Positions 33,051-42,737 of a stretch of 64,000 nt of DNA are shown here, in pieces. The position numbers were made by a program, and so were the translations under genes. The stretch is from Xylona heveae TC161 (taxonomy: Eukaryota; Ascomycota; Xylonomycetes; Xylonales; Xylonaceae). The notes below the pieces were generated by a model. It was not told where the DNA came from and ran no database searches. It saw only the letters and a list, made by a program, of their open reading frames with translations. The stretch is taken from NCBI RefSeq assembly GCF_001619985.1, contig NW_017264206.1, positions 536,745 through 600,744 on the forward strand, read 5' to 3'. Position 1 is the stretch's first letter, and each line of letters begins with the position of its first letter.

Positions 33051-33998
33051 TCAGGCTAGACCCCGGGCACCCTTTTCCCCGATCAACACCTCCCTTGGTC
33101 TCGAGCGCCACTTTCGGTACAAAACGGCGCATATCACGACGAGAACTAATATGAAAATGTTTGGCTGGAATAGTATCGAGTCACCACCACTTGATGGAAC
33201 TGACTGGAGCCGTTCGGTTGTCGTGTGGACAGAAGCGACGGTGGTTTGAGACGAGGCAAACCGGACAGGCGAGTCGGGGTCGCGATTAACAGAATTCGGC
33301 CGCATATCAATGACAGCGGTCGGGGTCGCATGAACTGGTACGGCCTTGACCGAGGTTACCAGTTTATCAGGCAGAATGCCTTCGGCGGCTTTAGCCTTGT
33401 GTCCCTCGGATGGCGGTGGCGGAATATTGATGAGTAGTGACTCCACAGGCTTCTCGACAACCGTCTCCTCGGAGGCGGAATGTTCGCGGGACGGCTTTAA
33501 GGCAACAGGCTTCTCCACAGAAGGCTGATCCTCGACGGACTGTTCCGGAATTTTTTTCTCAGTGGCGATCTTTTCCATGGCCGGCTGCTCAAGCTCCGTC
33601 TCCTCCGCCGTAAGCTTTTGGACAGGGGGCTTTCCATGAGCAGGTTTCTCGACGGTCGGGCTATTTTGCTCTGAAGGCGCTTCGACAAGGACCGCTGGAA
33701 CAGAGGTGATGGGAGGGGACTGAATAATCTCGACAGAGCTTGTTTCAGGATCAATGGCGGCAGGGGCTGCTGTCTGAATGCCATAGGCAGGAGGTTCGCT
33801 CGTCGGCGTAGCGTGAGCGGCGGCTTCTGCTGACGCAATGGAAGCCTCAGCCTGTGCCTTGGCCAGATCTTTTTGGAACTCGGCGAGCCATTTGGAGAGA
33901 TGTTCGCGTTGTGCCGTTGTTCCCCAATGGGCAAGCAGCAGCTTCTTGCGGGCCTCGCTATCTGAGCCTGGCTCGAGAGAGAGATCAATAACAGGCAT
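33051..33998 (-). CDS. Tail-anchored protein of unknown function
   Basis: A single exon of 315 residues. The N-terminus PVIDLSLEPGSDSEARKKLL is followed by a helix (HLSKWLAEFQKDLAKAQAEA) and a long disordered middle (about 65-270) with loosely repeated EKP units (VEKPAHGKPP, VEKPVALKP, VEKPVESL). Near the C-terminus there is one hydrophobic segment (NIFILVLVVICAVLY, about 282-296) followed by RKWRSRPREV, the shape of a tail anchor with a basic flank. I infer insertion in an internal membrane by the tail-anchor route with the bulk in the cytosol. No known family was recognised. The start is the first ATG, with a 5' region that contains a possible leader intron (GTAAGTC near 34527). Confidence 0.6.
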   Translation of the reverse strand: MPVIDLSLEPGSDSEARKKLLLAHWGTTAQREHLSKWLAEFQKDLAKAQAEASIASAEAAAHATPTSEPPAYGIQTAAPAAIDPETSSVEIIQSPPITSVPAVLVEAPSEQNSPTVEKPAHGKPPVQKLTAEETELEQPAMEKIATEKKIPEQSVEDQPSVEKPVALKPSREHSASEETVVEKPVESLLINIPPPPSEGHKAKAAEGILPDKLVTSVKAVPVHATPTAVIDMRPNSVNRDPDSPVRFASSQTTVASVHTTTERLQSVPSSGGDSILFQPNIFILVLVVICAVLYRKWRSRPREVLIGEKGARGLA

Positions 33999-36106
33999 AT
34001 TGATATTATATCAGCCCCAGGCGAGGAGGTGTTGGCTCCTGTTAATTGTTGAGCGGAATTCGCGTATCGAGACCGAGAATCTTAACCTTTGATTCGCGTC
34101 GAGCGATAAATTATGTGAGACGCGACAAGGACTTCGGTAAGGGCCTCTGGCACGACCTTTGCCTTCTGCAACCAGATAAGAAGATGTCAGTGACCCGATT
34201 CAATGCGAGGAGCACCGTCTCGACAAGGAGAGCCAATGACCAAAGGACGGACGAGACACGCACGATAGGCACGAGAGGGTCGATAGATTGATAAAGGTCT
34301 AGACAGGGGAAGAAGAATAGGACAAAAGGGAGAAGAAGCAGTGGAAAGATGGGGAAGACGGGACGATTGGAGGGAGTGGGGATGGTGATAGAAGAAACGG
34401 GATCAGGGCGTGGGGTGGTCGAGGCTCTGTGACTGGGTGGGCATGATAAGTTAAGCCAACCGGGCTCAACGAGAAAGTGAGGTGCGAATTGAAGCCAGCG
34501 GGATACTTTTTAGTATGACTTACCCTGGACAATTTTAGCCGGCGCAATGGGGAAAGGCCGGGTGGGGATTGGGTGGGAGGGACGATTGAAGGATCCGTGT
34601 GCAAGGACCCGGTCAAGATGTCTGGTGGATTATTGATGAATCGAGAGGTGAGAAAAGGGAGACATCGAAGGTGAGGGCAGTTGGCAGGTTTTCGCTGCCA
34701 CTTCTTGTTAACTTACGGTGTGATTGCAATGACTTTTGGGGATGGGACGACTTCGTAAATTTCCTCACTACCGTAGTACGTAACTCACATCATTTACGGT
34801 GTACGGGCCGCGCTGCAACTATCTGATTGAGACCAGCAAAACAAACCGGCCTAAGGATCGGTTCCAGTCTCAAGGACAGGCCTTCTTCGGGTTCCACTAA
34901 CTCACTTTGGTTCGGCATTTGTAGGTAAAAAAAGGCTGAACCGAGTAGCAAAGACAACTGGCGGGATCGATTACGGCCCACTACCACTCGGCAGGGTTAA
35001 GGTTGCACGACGGCACCTGTTCGCCCATGCTGAAACGAGCAATTCATTCATGACGGGCAAAAGGGTGAGCAGCTGGGTGTCTTCAATATAGAATTGCTAT
35101 TTGGCCCCAAATAATACAAAACCTTGATGTTTAGGTTTCCGTGTGCGCAACGGGTAGGCCATGCAGAGGGCCCTGATACGATACACATGTAACGAGTACG
35201 AGTACAAATCCTCGTAAAAGGACCGCCTGCCGCTGGCGTTAGAAAAATAAGCGTTAGATCGCCGTGTCTTCTTTTTATCCTCTTTCTCCGTCCTTTTTTC
35301 CCTCTTCCAAATAAGTTACTTTGTACTTCGTACCTTGAGTATCAATTCGTTCGAGCCTTGCAGACTTTTAAGCGAGCTCAACTCCCGAAGCTGGGTTTCC
35401 ATGGTACGAGTTATGGCTTAAGGTTGCATCTTGGCAATGCACCCGCTGAGCCATTGGTTCGCCCTGCACCAGACTGACTTTGACATGTGCTTGGTGCTCA
35501 GAATGATAGTTCAATGCATTGAGGCATCCTGAGATCTCAATTAGACCGGTCCATCTTGTCGACAACCCGACGGCGCATGTCGTATTTCTGCTTGCGCGTG
35601 TAAAAGTATCTCTAAGAAAAGCAAATGCGCCGAACTGGGGAAAATCCAGACAGGAGCAACGGGAGCCAGAAGGATCGACCACCATTGACCAGCTGAAACC
35701 GGCAGCAACGGGCTAGGGAGAAGCGAGTACCTTCGCTGATTGAAGGAATACGGGGAAGGACAAGGTAACCAAAGTGGTACTCCGTAATCATCAGTCTTTA
35801 TCACGACAGAACTCGCCCAGAACTCGCCTCATCGAACTCCTCTGCCAGGTCCGAGTTGGGGGAACGTCGGGAAGAGAACATGCAACTAAACTCAAAGCAG
35901 CTAAGCTTTCGTTTGGTCATTTCCACCAATCACCGGCGTTTGAATGTTTCGATGCGTACCTGACGTTCATTTGGATGAGTCATTCATTATCTAATCACAT
36001 CTACGCATCATGGATGTCCGGCATCCGAAATTATATTCACCAGACAAGCTCCGGGGGTGTTGTGTGTGCAAGCGCTGTGAACTACTCAAGTCAAGGAAGA
36101 AGAAAA
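33999..36106. other. Divergent intergenic, tail-anchored protein / lipoyl synthase
   Basis: About 2.1 kb without a supported gene. The first 600 bases are likely leader of the tail-anchored gene. The frame that runs into the lipoyl synthase start from 35774 looks like noise, not an extended N-terminus. No tRNA or repeat seen. Confidence 0.45.
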
Positions 36107-37471
36107 ATGACTACGGCTGTAAGGACTGCAGTGCTCCGCTCCATCGTCGCTGCTCCGACGAGAGCGTCTATCTCCTCTACTGGAAGTCTCCCAGTCATCC
36201 GGACTTTGGCCACCGCTGCCCCGGAACCTCCGGCCACTGGAGGCACAACTCGACGACCAAAAACAGCATTTCATGACAGGCTCAATGCCGGCCCTTCGTT
36301 TGCTGACTTTGTCGGTGGCGATAAGGAACAGCCCTTGTCGCCGGAGGAAGCCCTAGAATTGAAAACCGCCATGGTTGGTCCCAAAGGCAAGCAGAAAAAG
36401 ATTGTTCGCCTTCCCGAATGGTTGAAGACGCCTGTACCCGATGGAAAGAACTTTAAGAAAATTCGAAATGATCTTCGAGGCTTGAACTTGCATACAGGTT
36501 TGTGAACACACAAATAGTGCCAGATACAGAACCTGGACTGACTCTGGGGGAAACAGTTTGCGAGGAAGCTCGCTGTCCCAACATTTCCGACTGCTGGGGT
36601 GGCTCGTCCAAATCCGCTGCAACGGCCACCATTATGCTCATGGGCGACACTTGCACGCGTGGATGCCGATTTTGCTCTGTCAAGACGTTAAAGGCGCCGC
36701 CGCCCCTCGATCCCCACGAACCCGAGAATACCGCCGAGGCTCTTTCACGATGGGGGTTGGGATATGTGGTGCTGACATCCGTTGACCGCGACGACCTCGT
36801 GGATGGCGGTGCTCACCACTTTGCCGAAACAATTTCAAAGATTAAGCAAAAAGCTCCAACCATGCTTGTCGAAGCCCTGACAGGTGACTATGCCGGCGAT
36901 ACCGAAATGGTCCGCTTGGTGGCCCAAAGTGGACTTGACGTGTATGCGCACAACGTAGAGACAGTTGAAGCGCTGACACCCATGGTGCGAGACCGCCGAG
37001 CGACATTCCGACAGAGTTTGAAGGTTTTGGACACGGCAAAGAAGGCCAAGGAGGGCTTGATCACAAAGACAAGTATCATGCTGGGCTTTGGTGAGACAGA
37101 AGAGCAAATCTGGGAGACTCTCAGAGGTATGTTCTGCACCACTTCAGTCAATATTTGTATAAGGCTAATAGTTCCCCGCAGAGCTCCGTGCCATTGATGT
37201 GGACGTAGTAACTTTTGGCCAATACATGCGCCCAACTAAGCGGCACATGAAGGTCGAAGAATACGTCACACCTGCCGCCTTTGAATTGTGGCGCCAACGC
37301 GCGCTGGACATGGGATTCCTTTACTGCGCCAGCGGTCCCCTTGTCCGTAGTTCGTACAAGGCAGGTGAAGCTTTCATTGAGAACGTGCTTAAGAAGCGCG
37401 CGCGTCAAAACCAAGCGGCCATGTCTGGCGCGTCTGGTGTTGAGAAGGTCGATCCGAGTGCCTTGCCTTAG
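36107..37471 (+). CDS. LIP5: Lipoyl synthase, mitochondrial (radical SAM)
   Basis: Exons 36107-36497, 36557-37126 and 37182-37471 give 416 residues. A Thr/Ala/Ser-rich basic presequence of about 35 residues ([20 protein letters not shown]) targets the matrix. The auxiliary cluster motif is C132-x4-C137-x5-C143 ([13 protein letters not shown]) and the radical SAM motif C163-x3-C167-x2-C170 (CTRGCRFC). The C-terminal Arg-Ser-Ser-Tyr motif that holds the auxiliary cluster is in [10 protein letters not shown]. Other family blocks: [46 protein letters not shown]. The enzyme inserts two sulfur atoms into octanoyl groups on lipoyl proteins such as pyruvate dehydrogenase E2 and the glycine cleavage H protein. 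Both introns pass within conserved blocks and restore them. Confidence 0.97.
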
Positions 37472-38182
37472 ATTGCATTGCTCCGCGTTTTCTTCGCCTC
37501 GGCTGAGACTTGTCCATATTTTTTCCTTGTACATTTGCATTATGGCGTTTTGCAGGCGGCGTAAATTTATGCAAAATCTTTGGGCCACAAGTTTGAGAAT
37601 CTGTCATGCTCGTCTTCGCGAAGTGTGTCCCCTGTGGATTGATCAGTAGTCGGGCTTTATCTGTTTGAGTCGCTCTGCTATCCGCTGATACATTCCATCC
37701 GTATGGCGACTTTGTCTTTCGTTGGAGTTTCACTGGCTTTGCCCAGTCGATTATGCTGTCAAAATCAGTATGTAATCGCAACTTGTCATTGTTCCGCAGC
37801 AATACTCTTGCTGGATAAGCCTATATGAACGTCGACCTGTCTTTCGAACATATGTGACGAGGAAATGAACGGATATCCTCGTCGATGTGTTTCAGTCATA
37901 TCTCCTTCAACGGATTATAGGACGAGGCCTGCTCACTACTGGAACTAGGATAAGCAAAAAGACCTGATGACGATATCGCCGTCCATCTAAGCATCACCGA
38001 AAGTCTTCAGGCCTCGCTACGATCATTCATTCAACCACGCGCCTTCCCTGCTCAGACAATGCCAGTCATTCACCAACTCGCTAGTCAACAACCTCTCCTT
38101 CCCCCAAGCTTCCCAGCCTTCCGCTTTCTCTGTCCCGAAGCTATCTTTATATTCTGCTGAATCCACTTTCGTGTAACACCGA
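37472..38182. other. Intergenic between lipoyl synthase and the tRNA-like element
   Basis: No gene is supported. The minus-strand frame at 37389-37802 overlaps the end of lipoyl synthase and has random composition. Confidence 0.45.
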
Positions 38183-38365
38183 TCCGGGCATGGCGTAGTG
38201 GTTAACGTGTCGCGAGCGTTAACCACACGCCATCGCCCGGACCGGTTCGAGCCCCCTTGGCGGAACAGCTTTATTTCCAACTTCCACTTCCACCCACAAA
38301 AAATGAAATAAAGCTGTTCCGCCGCAAAAAGGGGGCTCGCAGTAAAATCCGGCTGGACCGGGTTT
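38183..38365 (+). ncRNA. tRNA-derived, hairpin-rich element with Pol III promoter boxes
   Basis: The 5' end TCCGGGCATGGCGTAGTGG resembles the tRNA-Glu head found at 29289. It contains a perfect A box (TGGCGTAGTGG, 38191-38201) and, 43 bases later, a B box (GGTTCGAGCCC, 38244-38254). It cannot fold as a normal tRNA: the acceptor-like TCCGGGC pairs with GCCCGGA at 38235-38241, before the T-arm. Instead, 38183-38206 and 38218-38241 form one long hairpin, and 38259-38277 with 38305-38323 form a second, perfect 19 bp hairpin. A TTTT at 38362-38365 could stop Pol III. It may be a SINE-like relic or a structured RNA. Confidence 0.55.
38259..38323. repeat. 19 bp perfect inverted repeat
   Basis: GGCGGAACAGCTTTATTTC (38259-38277) is repeated inverted at 38305-38323 with a 27 nt spacer. 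The match extends outward imperfectly: the run of G at 38331-38335 pairs with CCCCC at 38252-38256, after a 6-base offset in the right arm. Confidence 0.9.
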
Positions 38366-39638
38366 TCGTAGGCACCTCATAAGAGGTGCTGAGCTTTTTG
38401 TTATTTCGACTAAATCTCTATTTCTCACTTTCTTTAATCTTTTGACTTATACATTACTTCAAAAAAGCTGAGCGCGCATTCATTTTTGGAGTGTCTTGGC
38501 CAAGAAGAGGCAGATTGTTTCGCATTAGAAAAGAAAACAAACTAGGAGATGAACGGAGGATGGTGCGACGCAAGGGCCCAGCATATTCAGTGCTTTACAG
38601 TGTTGCCCGCTACGGGCGCGCGAGGTCAGATTCGATGCCGGGGGCCTTGGGGATGGTTCGTGTAAATTGGGGGTGTGATTGCGGTTGGGGATCTGGATTG
38701 CTTTGGTGATCTGGCGATCTCCTACATCCGTTTGTGTTGAGTGACTTGTCATGTGTGCCCTCTCCTTGTTTCGCACATACGCTGCCTTTTCCTTACTCTC
38801 AATTTCTTTCATAACATGCTGGTGTTCTCGAGCTCTGGAAATGGATTTTACTATACATATCTAGCAAGACGGCGGTTTGGCACGGGTGTTCAACATTATA
38901 TGCGCGGCAGCGAAGAGGTTTGGCTTCATCAGCCTGCTAATCCCGACGACGGTGTTATCCAAGGTGTACATGAGGGGAGTGCAATGATTGCGTTTCTAGG
39001 AAACTAAAGGATATCCTTGATTCCACCAAATTTTAAAAATACCGTGCAAGCTCTAGTTTAATGCGTCAAGTCCTTGAATGAATGCACGACGAAGATACAC
39101 ATTATCCACTGAGGCCCGTTAACTTGAAGACAAGGCACACGGCCTTAAGTTTGAGATCCTTGCGGGAAGACGGCAAATTTGGCACTACAAGTTACTCTGT
39201 TTTGTTATTCCTTGCTACTTGATCCTGTTGCGCTATTCGGCTAAGCTTCACTGTTTCTCTCCAAATTCTCCTGCCGCGCTGTTCAGTCTGAGAAACAGAC
39301 AGATCTTTGAGCAGTACGTACCTGAGTATAGCAACATCACTTGAACTTATTCGAAACTATCAATACACGTTTATGAGAATACTGGGCCTCGTAAGTGCTA
39401 AGGAACTTGAAACACAGAAAAGTTGAAAAATACCTTGATAGACGGAGCTGGGCGGTGAAGTGCTGGGTTGGCAGAAAACGGACAATCTGGGGACTCGCTA
39501 AGCCCAGCATGGTTGGCGCCCGCCACCTGCCGCCCTTCCGACAACCCAAGGGACCAGCGATGTGGTCCTACTCGACATCTCCATATCGAAAAAAGAAGGG
39601 AAACTCGCATCCGACAAATCGACCGGCGACAGGACAAC
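38366..39638. other. Intergenic before the SelK-like gene
   Basis: No gene is firmly supported in these 1.27 kb. A plus-strand frame near 38840-39007 ends with a protein-like stretch (GVQHYMRGSEEVWLHQPANP), but I find no start, splice partner or family. Confidence 0.4.
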
Positions 39639-40145
39639 ATGTCTGCTCCGAGTCGCCCATATATCTCACAGGGGCGGGTATTACAGAGGTAAATGACTCT
39701 GTCTTGCTGGTTATTGCAAGAAGTGAAGGTGCTGATGATTCATTGTTCCGGTATAGCCCGCCGCTCACTGCTCGCATTCGTGAGTTCTTTAGTAGTGCAT
39801 ATATATTCATTGGACTATATTTGACTACACTTTTCTCGGTATGTCTATTCTGAATCTTTATGATTTCATGATTTCTGTAATAAAAGGGATCGGAGCTGGA
39901 ATCTCCAACAACAAGCAACTGACTTGTGAACCTCGGTTCAGTTTGACGCATATGCGGCTGCCGAATCATCGTCTTTCAATATACGCAGACGATCACCTGG
40001 CTCAGGTGCATCCATCCGACGGGGCTGGGGTGGTGGAGGTGGTGGTAGTGGAGGTGGTGGCGGTCCAGGAAGCGGAGGTGGAGGAGGCAGGCGGCTTGGG
40101 ACCGTAGACGATATTCGCGGTCCGGAATGCCAGAGTTGCAAGTGA
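39639..40145 (+). CDS. Selenoprotein K-like small membrane protein (Cys form)
   Basis: Three short exons, 39639-39688, 39757-39838 and 39942-40145, give 111 residues. All junctions keep phase with good signals (AG/GTAAAT..GTATAG, TCG/GTATGT..TTCAG). The product matches the SelK/SelG plan. A short lumenal-type head YISQGRVLQ comes first, then one membrane helix (about 24-46, IREFFSSAYIFIGLYLTTLF). A basic, Gly-rich tail follows (RRGWGGGGGG, GGGGGRRLGTVDDIRGPECQ) and the end is SCK. Animal SelK carries selenocysteine close to the C-terminus; here Cys110 takes that place and Cys107 lies near. SelK proteins sit in the ER membrane and take part in ER-associated degradation and palmitoylation complexes. 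The fungal role is inferred from this shape only. Confidence 0.72.
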
Positions 40146-40563
40146 CATGAGTAGCTTTGATGGAAGCCGCGACTAAGGATTGCCTTTTCCTTTTCTTGAT
40201 GTGTGTTTGGTCAATGTTTTGCTTTCGCCCCGCCTTGTGCCAAACACAACCCCTTCATCACCTATGCACCGTTTGTTACGCATCTCATAAAATACAACAG
40301 CAACGCCTTGCTAAATACAACACTTGCCTCATAAGAGGTTTCTTGATCTTTTCATCACACTGTACCCTTTTTTGGTGTAACCTCCATCTCCATCGCAAAG
40401 TCACGCTGCGTGAATACCGCACTTCAGCTTTCAACCTTCTTATCGGCGCGCCGGCTTGCCAGTATCAAACTCGTTTCGTTGTCGAATTTGGCGTGTCCCG
40501 CTTTGAATCTCCCTAATATCGCAAAATCATCACATCTCAATCACGGCTATCAAATCATCGACA
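40146..40563. other. Short intergenic, promoter of the next gene
   Basis: About 420 bases with no gene seen; likely 3' end of the SelK-like gene and promoter of the gene at 40564. Confidence 0.5.
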
Positions 40564-41109
40564 ATGCCTTCTCGGAAACGCAGCTATGACCAGTACATCG
40601 ACGAAGTTAGCTTGTCAGAGATTCAACGGCCCCGCATTATAAATAACAATCCATCATCGTCAAGCACTGAAGCACAACCGACCAGGACTTCACGACCCCG
40701 TGTTCGTCAACAAAGTGTCGCGCGCCGTGTCCAGGCGGTCCTTGAAATATTCGAAGGTCAGCTTTCACAGGAGTTTGTCAAGGAATTCAACAGAAAAAGT
40801 GTCGTGTGTCCGCAGAAGAAGACGAGGAAGGCTGCAGCGTCCCCGCCTCCGTCTCCTACTTTGCCTCCTACTACTGCATTTCCTCCTACGCCTAGAAAAG
40901 TTCCACCAACACCTCGAAAGCGAATTATCAAGAAGTCTACGCCCCGGCCTATGGACTACTCTGCGTCGAAGATCCTCCAAGCTTTGCCGAGAGATGCGTT
41001 TACCAGACAACCAACCCCTCAACAAGACGCAAACAAGTCGTCAGTCATTTCCAGCATCACGGCGCTTGTCTTCATGGGCATGACAACTTGGTGGGCGTTT
41101 TCAAGATGA
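40564..41109 (+). CDS. Small Pro/basic protein with C-terminal hydrophobic end, unknown
   Basis: A single exon of 181 residues, start MPSRKRSYDQYIDEVSLSEI. A helical patch (SVARRVQAVLEIFEGQLSQE, about 50-69) is followed by a Pro/Thr-rich linker (PPSPTLPPTTAFPPTPRK) and basic KRIIKKSTPR. The C-terminus is ISSITALVFMGMTTWWAFSR, a short hydrophobic segment that may anchor the protein in a membrane. The many Ser/Thr-Pro sites suggest phosphorylation. I do not recognise a family. It is likely a real gene because the frame has a good start and non-random composition, but this rests on sequence alone. Confidence 0.55.
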   Translation: MPSRKRSYDQYIDEVSLSEIQRPRIINNNPSSSSTEAQPTRTSRPRVRQQSVARRVQAVLEIFEGQLSQEFVKEFNRKSVVCPQKKTRKAAASPPPSPTLPPTTAFPPTPRKVPPTPRKRIIKKSTPRPMDYSASKILQALPRDAFTRQPTPQQDANKSSVISSITALVFMGMTTWWAFSR

Positions 41110-42737
41110 GATCAATGCGAGGCAAAATACATAAACTATCACCAAAAGTAGTGAATAACTTGAACCCCGCTGGAGGTGGATTGAGGGGTTGTTTCAGCTG
41201 CACTGTCGCGCTATGCGTTATCCCATTATAAGCAGATCTCTTACCGCTGGTGATGTGGCGAGGTGCCTCTTTGTTATTGCGCAGTTCATGCTGCGGCGTT
41301 GTTACTGACTGTATGTTTTTGCCTTGCCAATCGGGTGTATCATGATATCGATAACAAAAAACTAAACGGAAGATTCAGCAGGGAGCCGAACGAAATGTGA
41401 AATGAATTACCGTTTAATCCTGTCCAGAAATTACATGGAAGTTCGCAACGGCCCCACAATAATACTTTATATGTACTTTCACGCTGGTACGATCAGTTGT
41501 TGCGTGCCGAAATGACAGAAAAACAAAGGAACTGCTAGAGCGGATTGTGGGACCAGAAAGCCTTCATTGGGATACCGCGTTTATGCCATGGTATTTTAGA
41601 GTTTGTCGCACAATGTCCTGACGGTCTCATTGCTTTCATGGTCTGGGCAGATAGTGGATTCATGTCTACATCGTTCATGTATTTTATTCGACGCATACAG
41701 AAGCTTGAAGGGGAATATCTTCTTAGCGGGTTTTAGATAATTCTGATTATGCAGGTACGAGTTATTCTTCCGCTATGCAAGTTAGTCTGCTCGCAAATAA
41801 GGTCGCCTTTTTCGGCACTGCTCACTTCATACAAGGAACAAGTGCACATTGCAAGGGCTGGGCTACGCAAGTGATGACATTGGAGCAAGCTACTGCGTCA
41901 CCCTCTTTTGCTAGTCGTGATCAGCTCAGCATCAAAAGCTAATGTTCCTTGAAAGTAAATGATCAGAGCCTGGGTACGTGGAATTGGAACGTGTACATGG
42001 TCAAATTTGTCTTGGCTACTGCGTCATCCTCGGAAGTCCGGTTAATGTGCTTCGGTAGTTGTGTTCATGTGGCGGTGCAACGCAGGACAAAGTTGGAATT
42101 GTGGGGTAGTCTCAGGGACATGTGTGGCTGATATGTGGCTTGAAGCTTCCAAATCAAGCCAAGCTGAGTTGTACATGACGTTTAAGCTGTTCATCCTAAC
42201 CCAAATGGATTGCTGTACGTGACCATTGTTCATAATTTTGGTTTAGCGCCAAGTTCTTCGTGGCCTAATTGAGTAACGTCCTCGGGTAGGGCCCACCTAA
42301 GGAGCTTCCCTTGTTCCTGCACCAAGTTCCTTCCCCAGCAATAAACCTGGAAAGGCGTCATCTGCCAGCCGGTTGCGTTTGTTTTGCTTCCAAGGAATTT
42401 TCGACAAAGATGTTGGCAAATTTGCCCGACTTTGCTTTCCCAATTCACAATCATGTCATTGCTCCTTCACTTCTTTCCTTTCTTAGACAACCAATCGGTC
42501 ATAGTGACGAACCTTCTTCCCCTATGACTACACACCAATCCTGGTAAACCTTCACTATATAAACAACCTCTAACCCCGCACTCACACTTCTCTTCTCTTT
42601 CACTACAGAATCATCCATCCTCTTTCAAATACACCTTCCATTAAGCTTACACTTTCCCCGCCTTACGAGTCTACGAACGAACTGTTACGGTCTACGATTG
42701 TTTCTCTACATACCCTACAATATTTCTTCCATTAATC
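41110..42737. other. Intergenic and promoter of the repeat-protein gene
   Basis: No gene is seen in 1.6 kb. The right end looks like a strong promoter: a TATA box at 42556-42563 followed by a long C/T-rich leader. Confidence 0.5.
42556..42563 (+). promoter_or_regulatory. TATA box (TATATAAA)
   Basis: TATATAAA lies 175 bases before the ATG of the repeat-protein gene and is followed by a pyrimidine-rich stretch (about 42580-42610), the usual start-site context of strongly or conditionally expressed fungal genes. Confidence 0.6.

Noticed and set aside
35774-36106. N-terminal extension of lipoyl synthase by 111 residues
   Set aside because: The extension does not start with ATG, has random composition and would hide the mitochondrial presequence that begins at 36107.
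38183-38260. A normal tRNA gene at the A/B-box element
   Set aside because: The acceptor complement lies before the T-arm, there is no usable anticodon loop, and the strand folds into a long hairpin.
40020-40105. A proline-rich protein on the minus strand (39938-40141)
   Set aside because: It is the mirror of the Gly-rich tail of the SelK-like gene on the plus strand.
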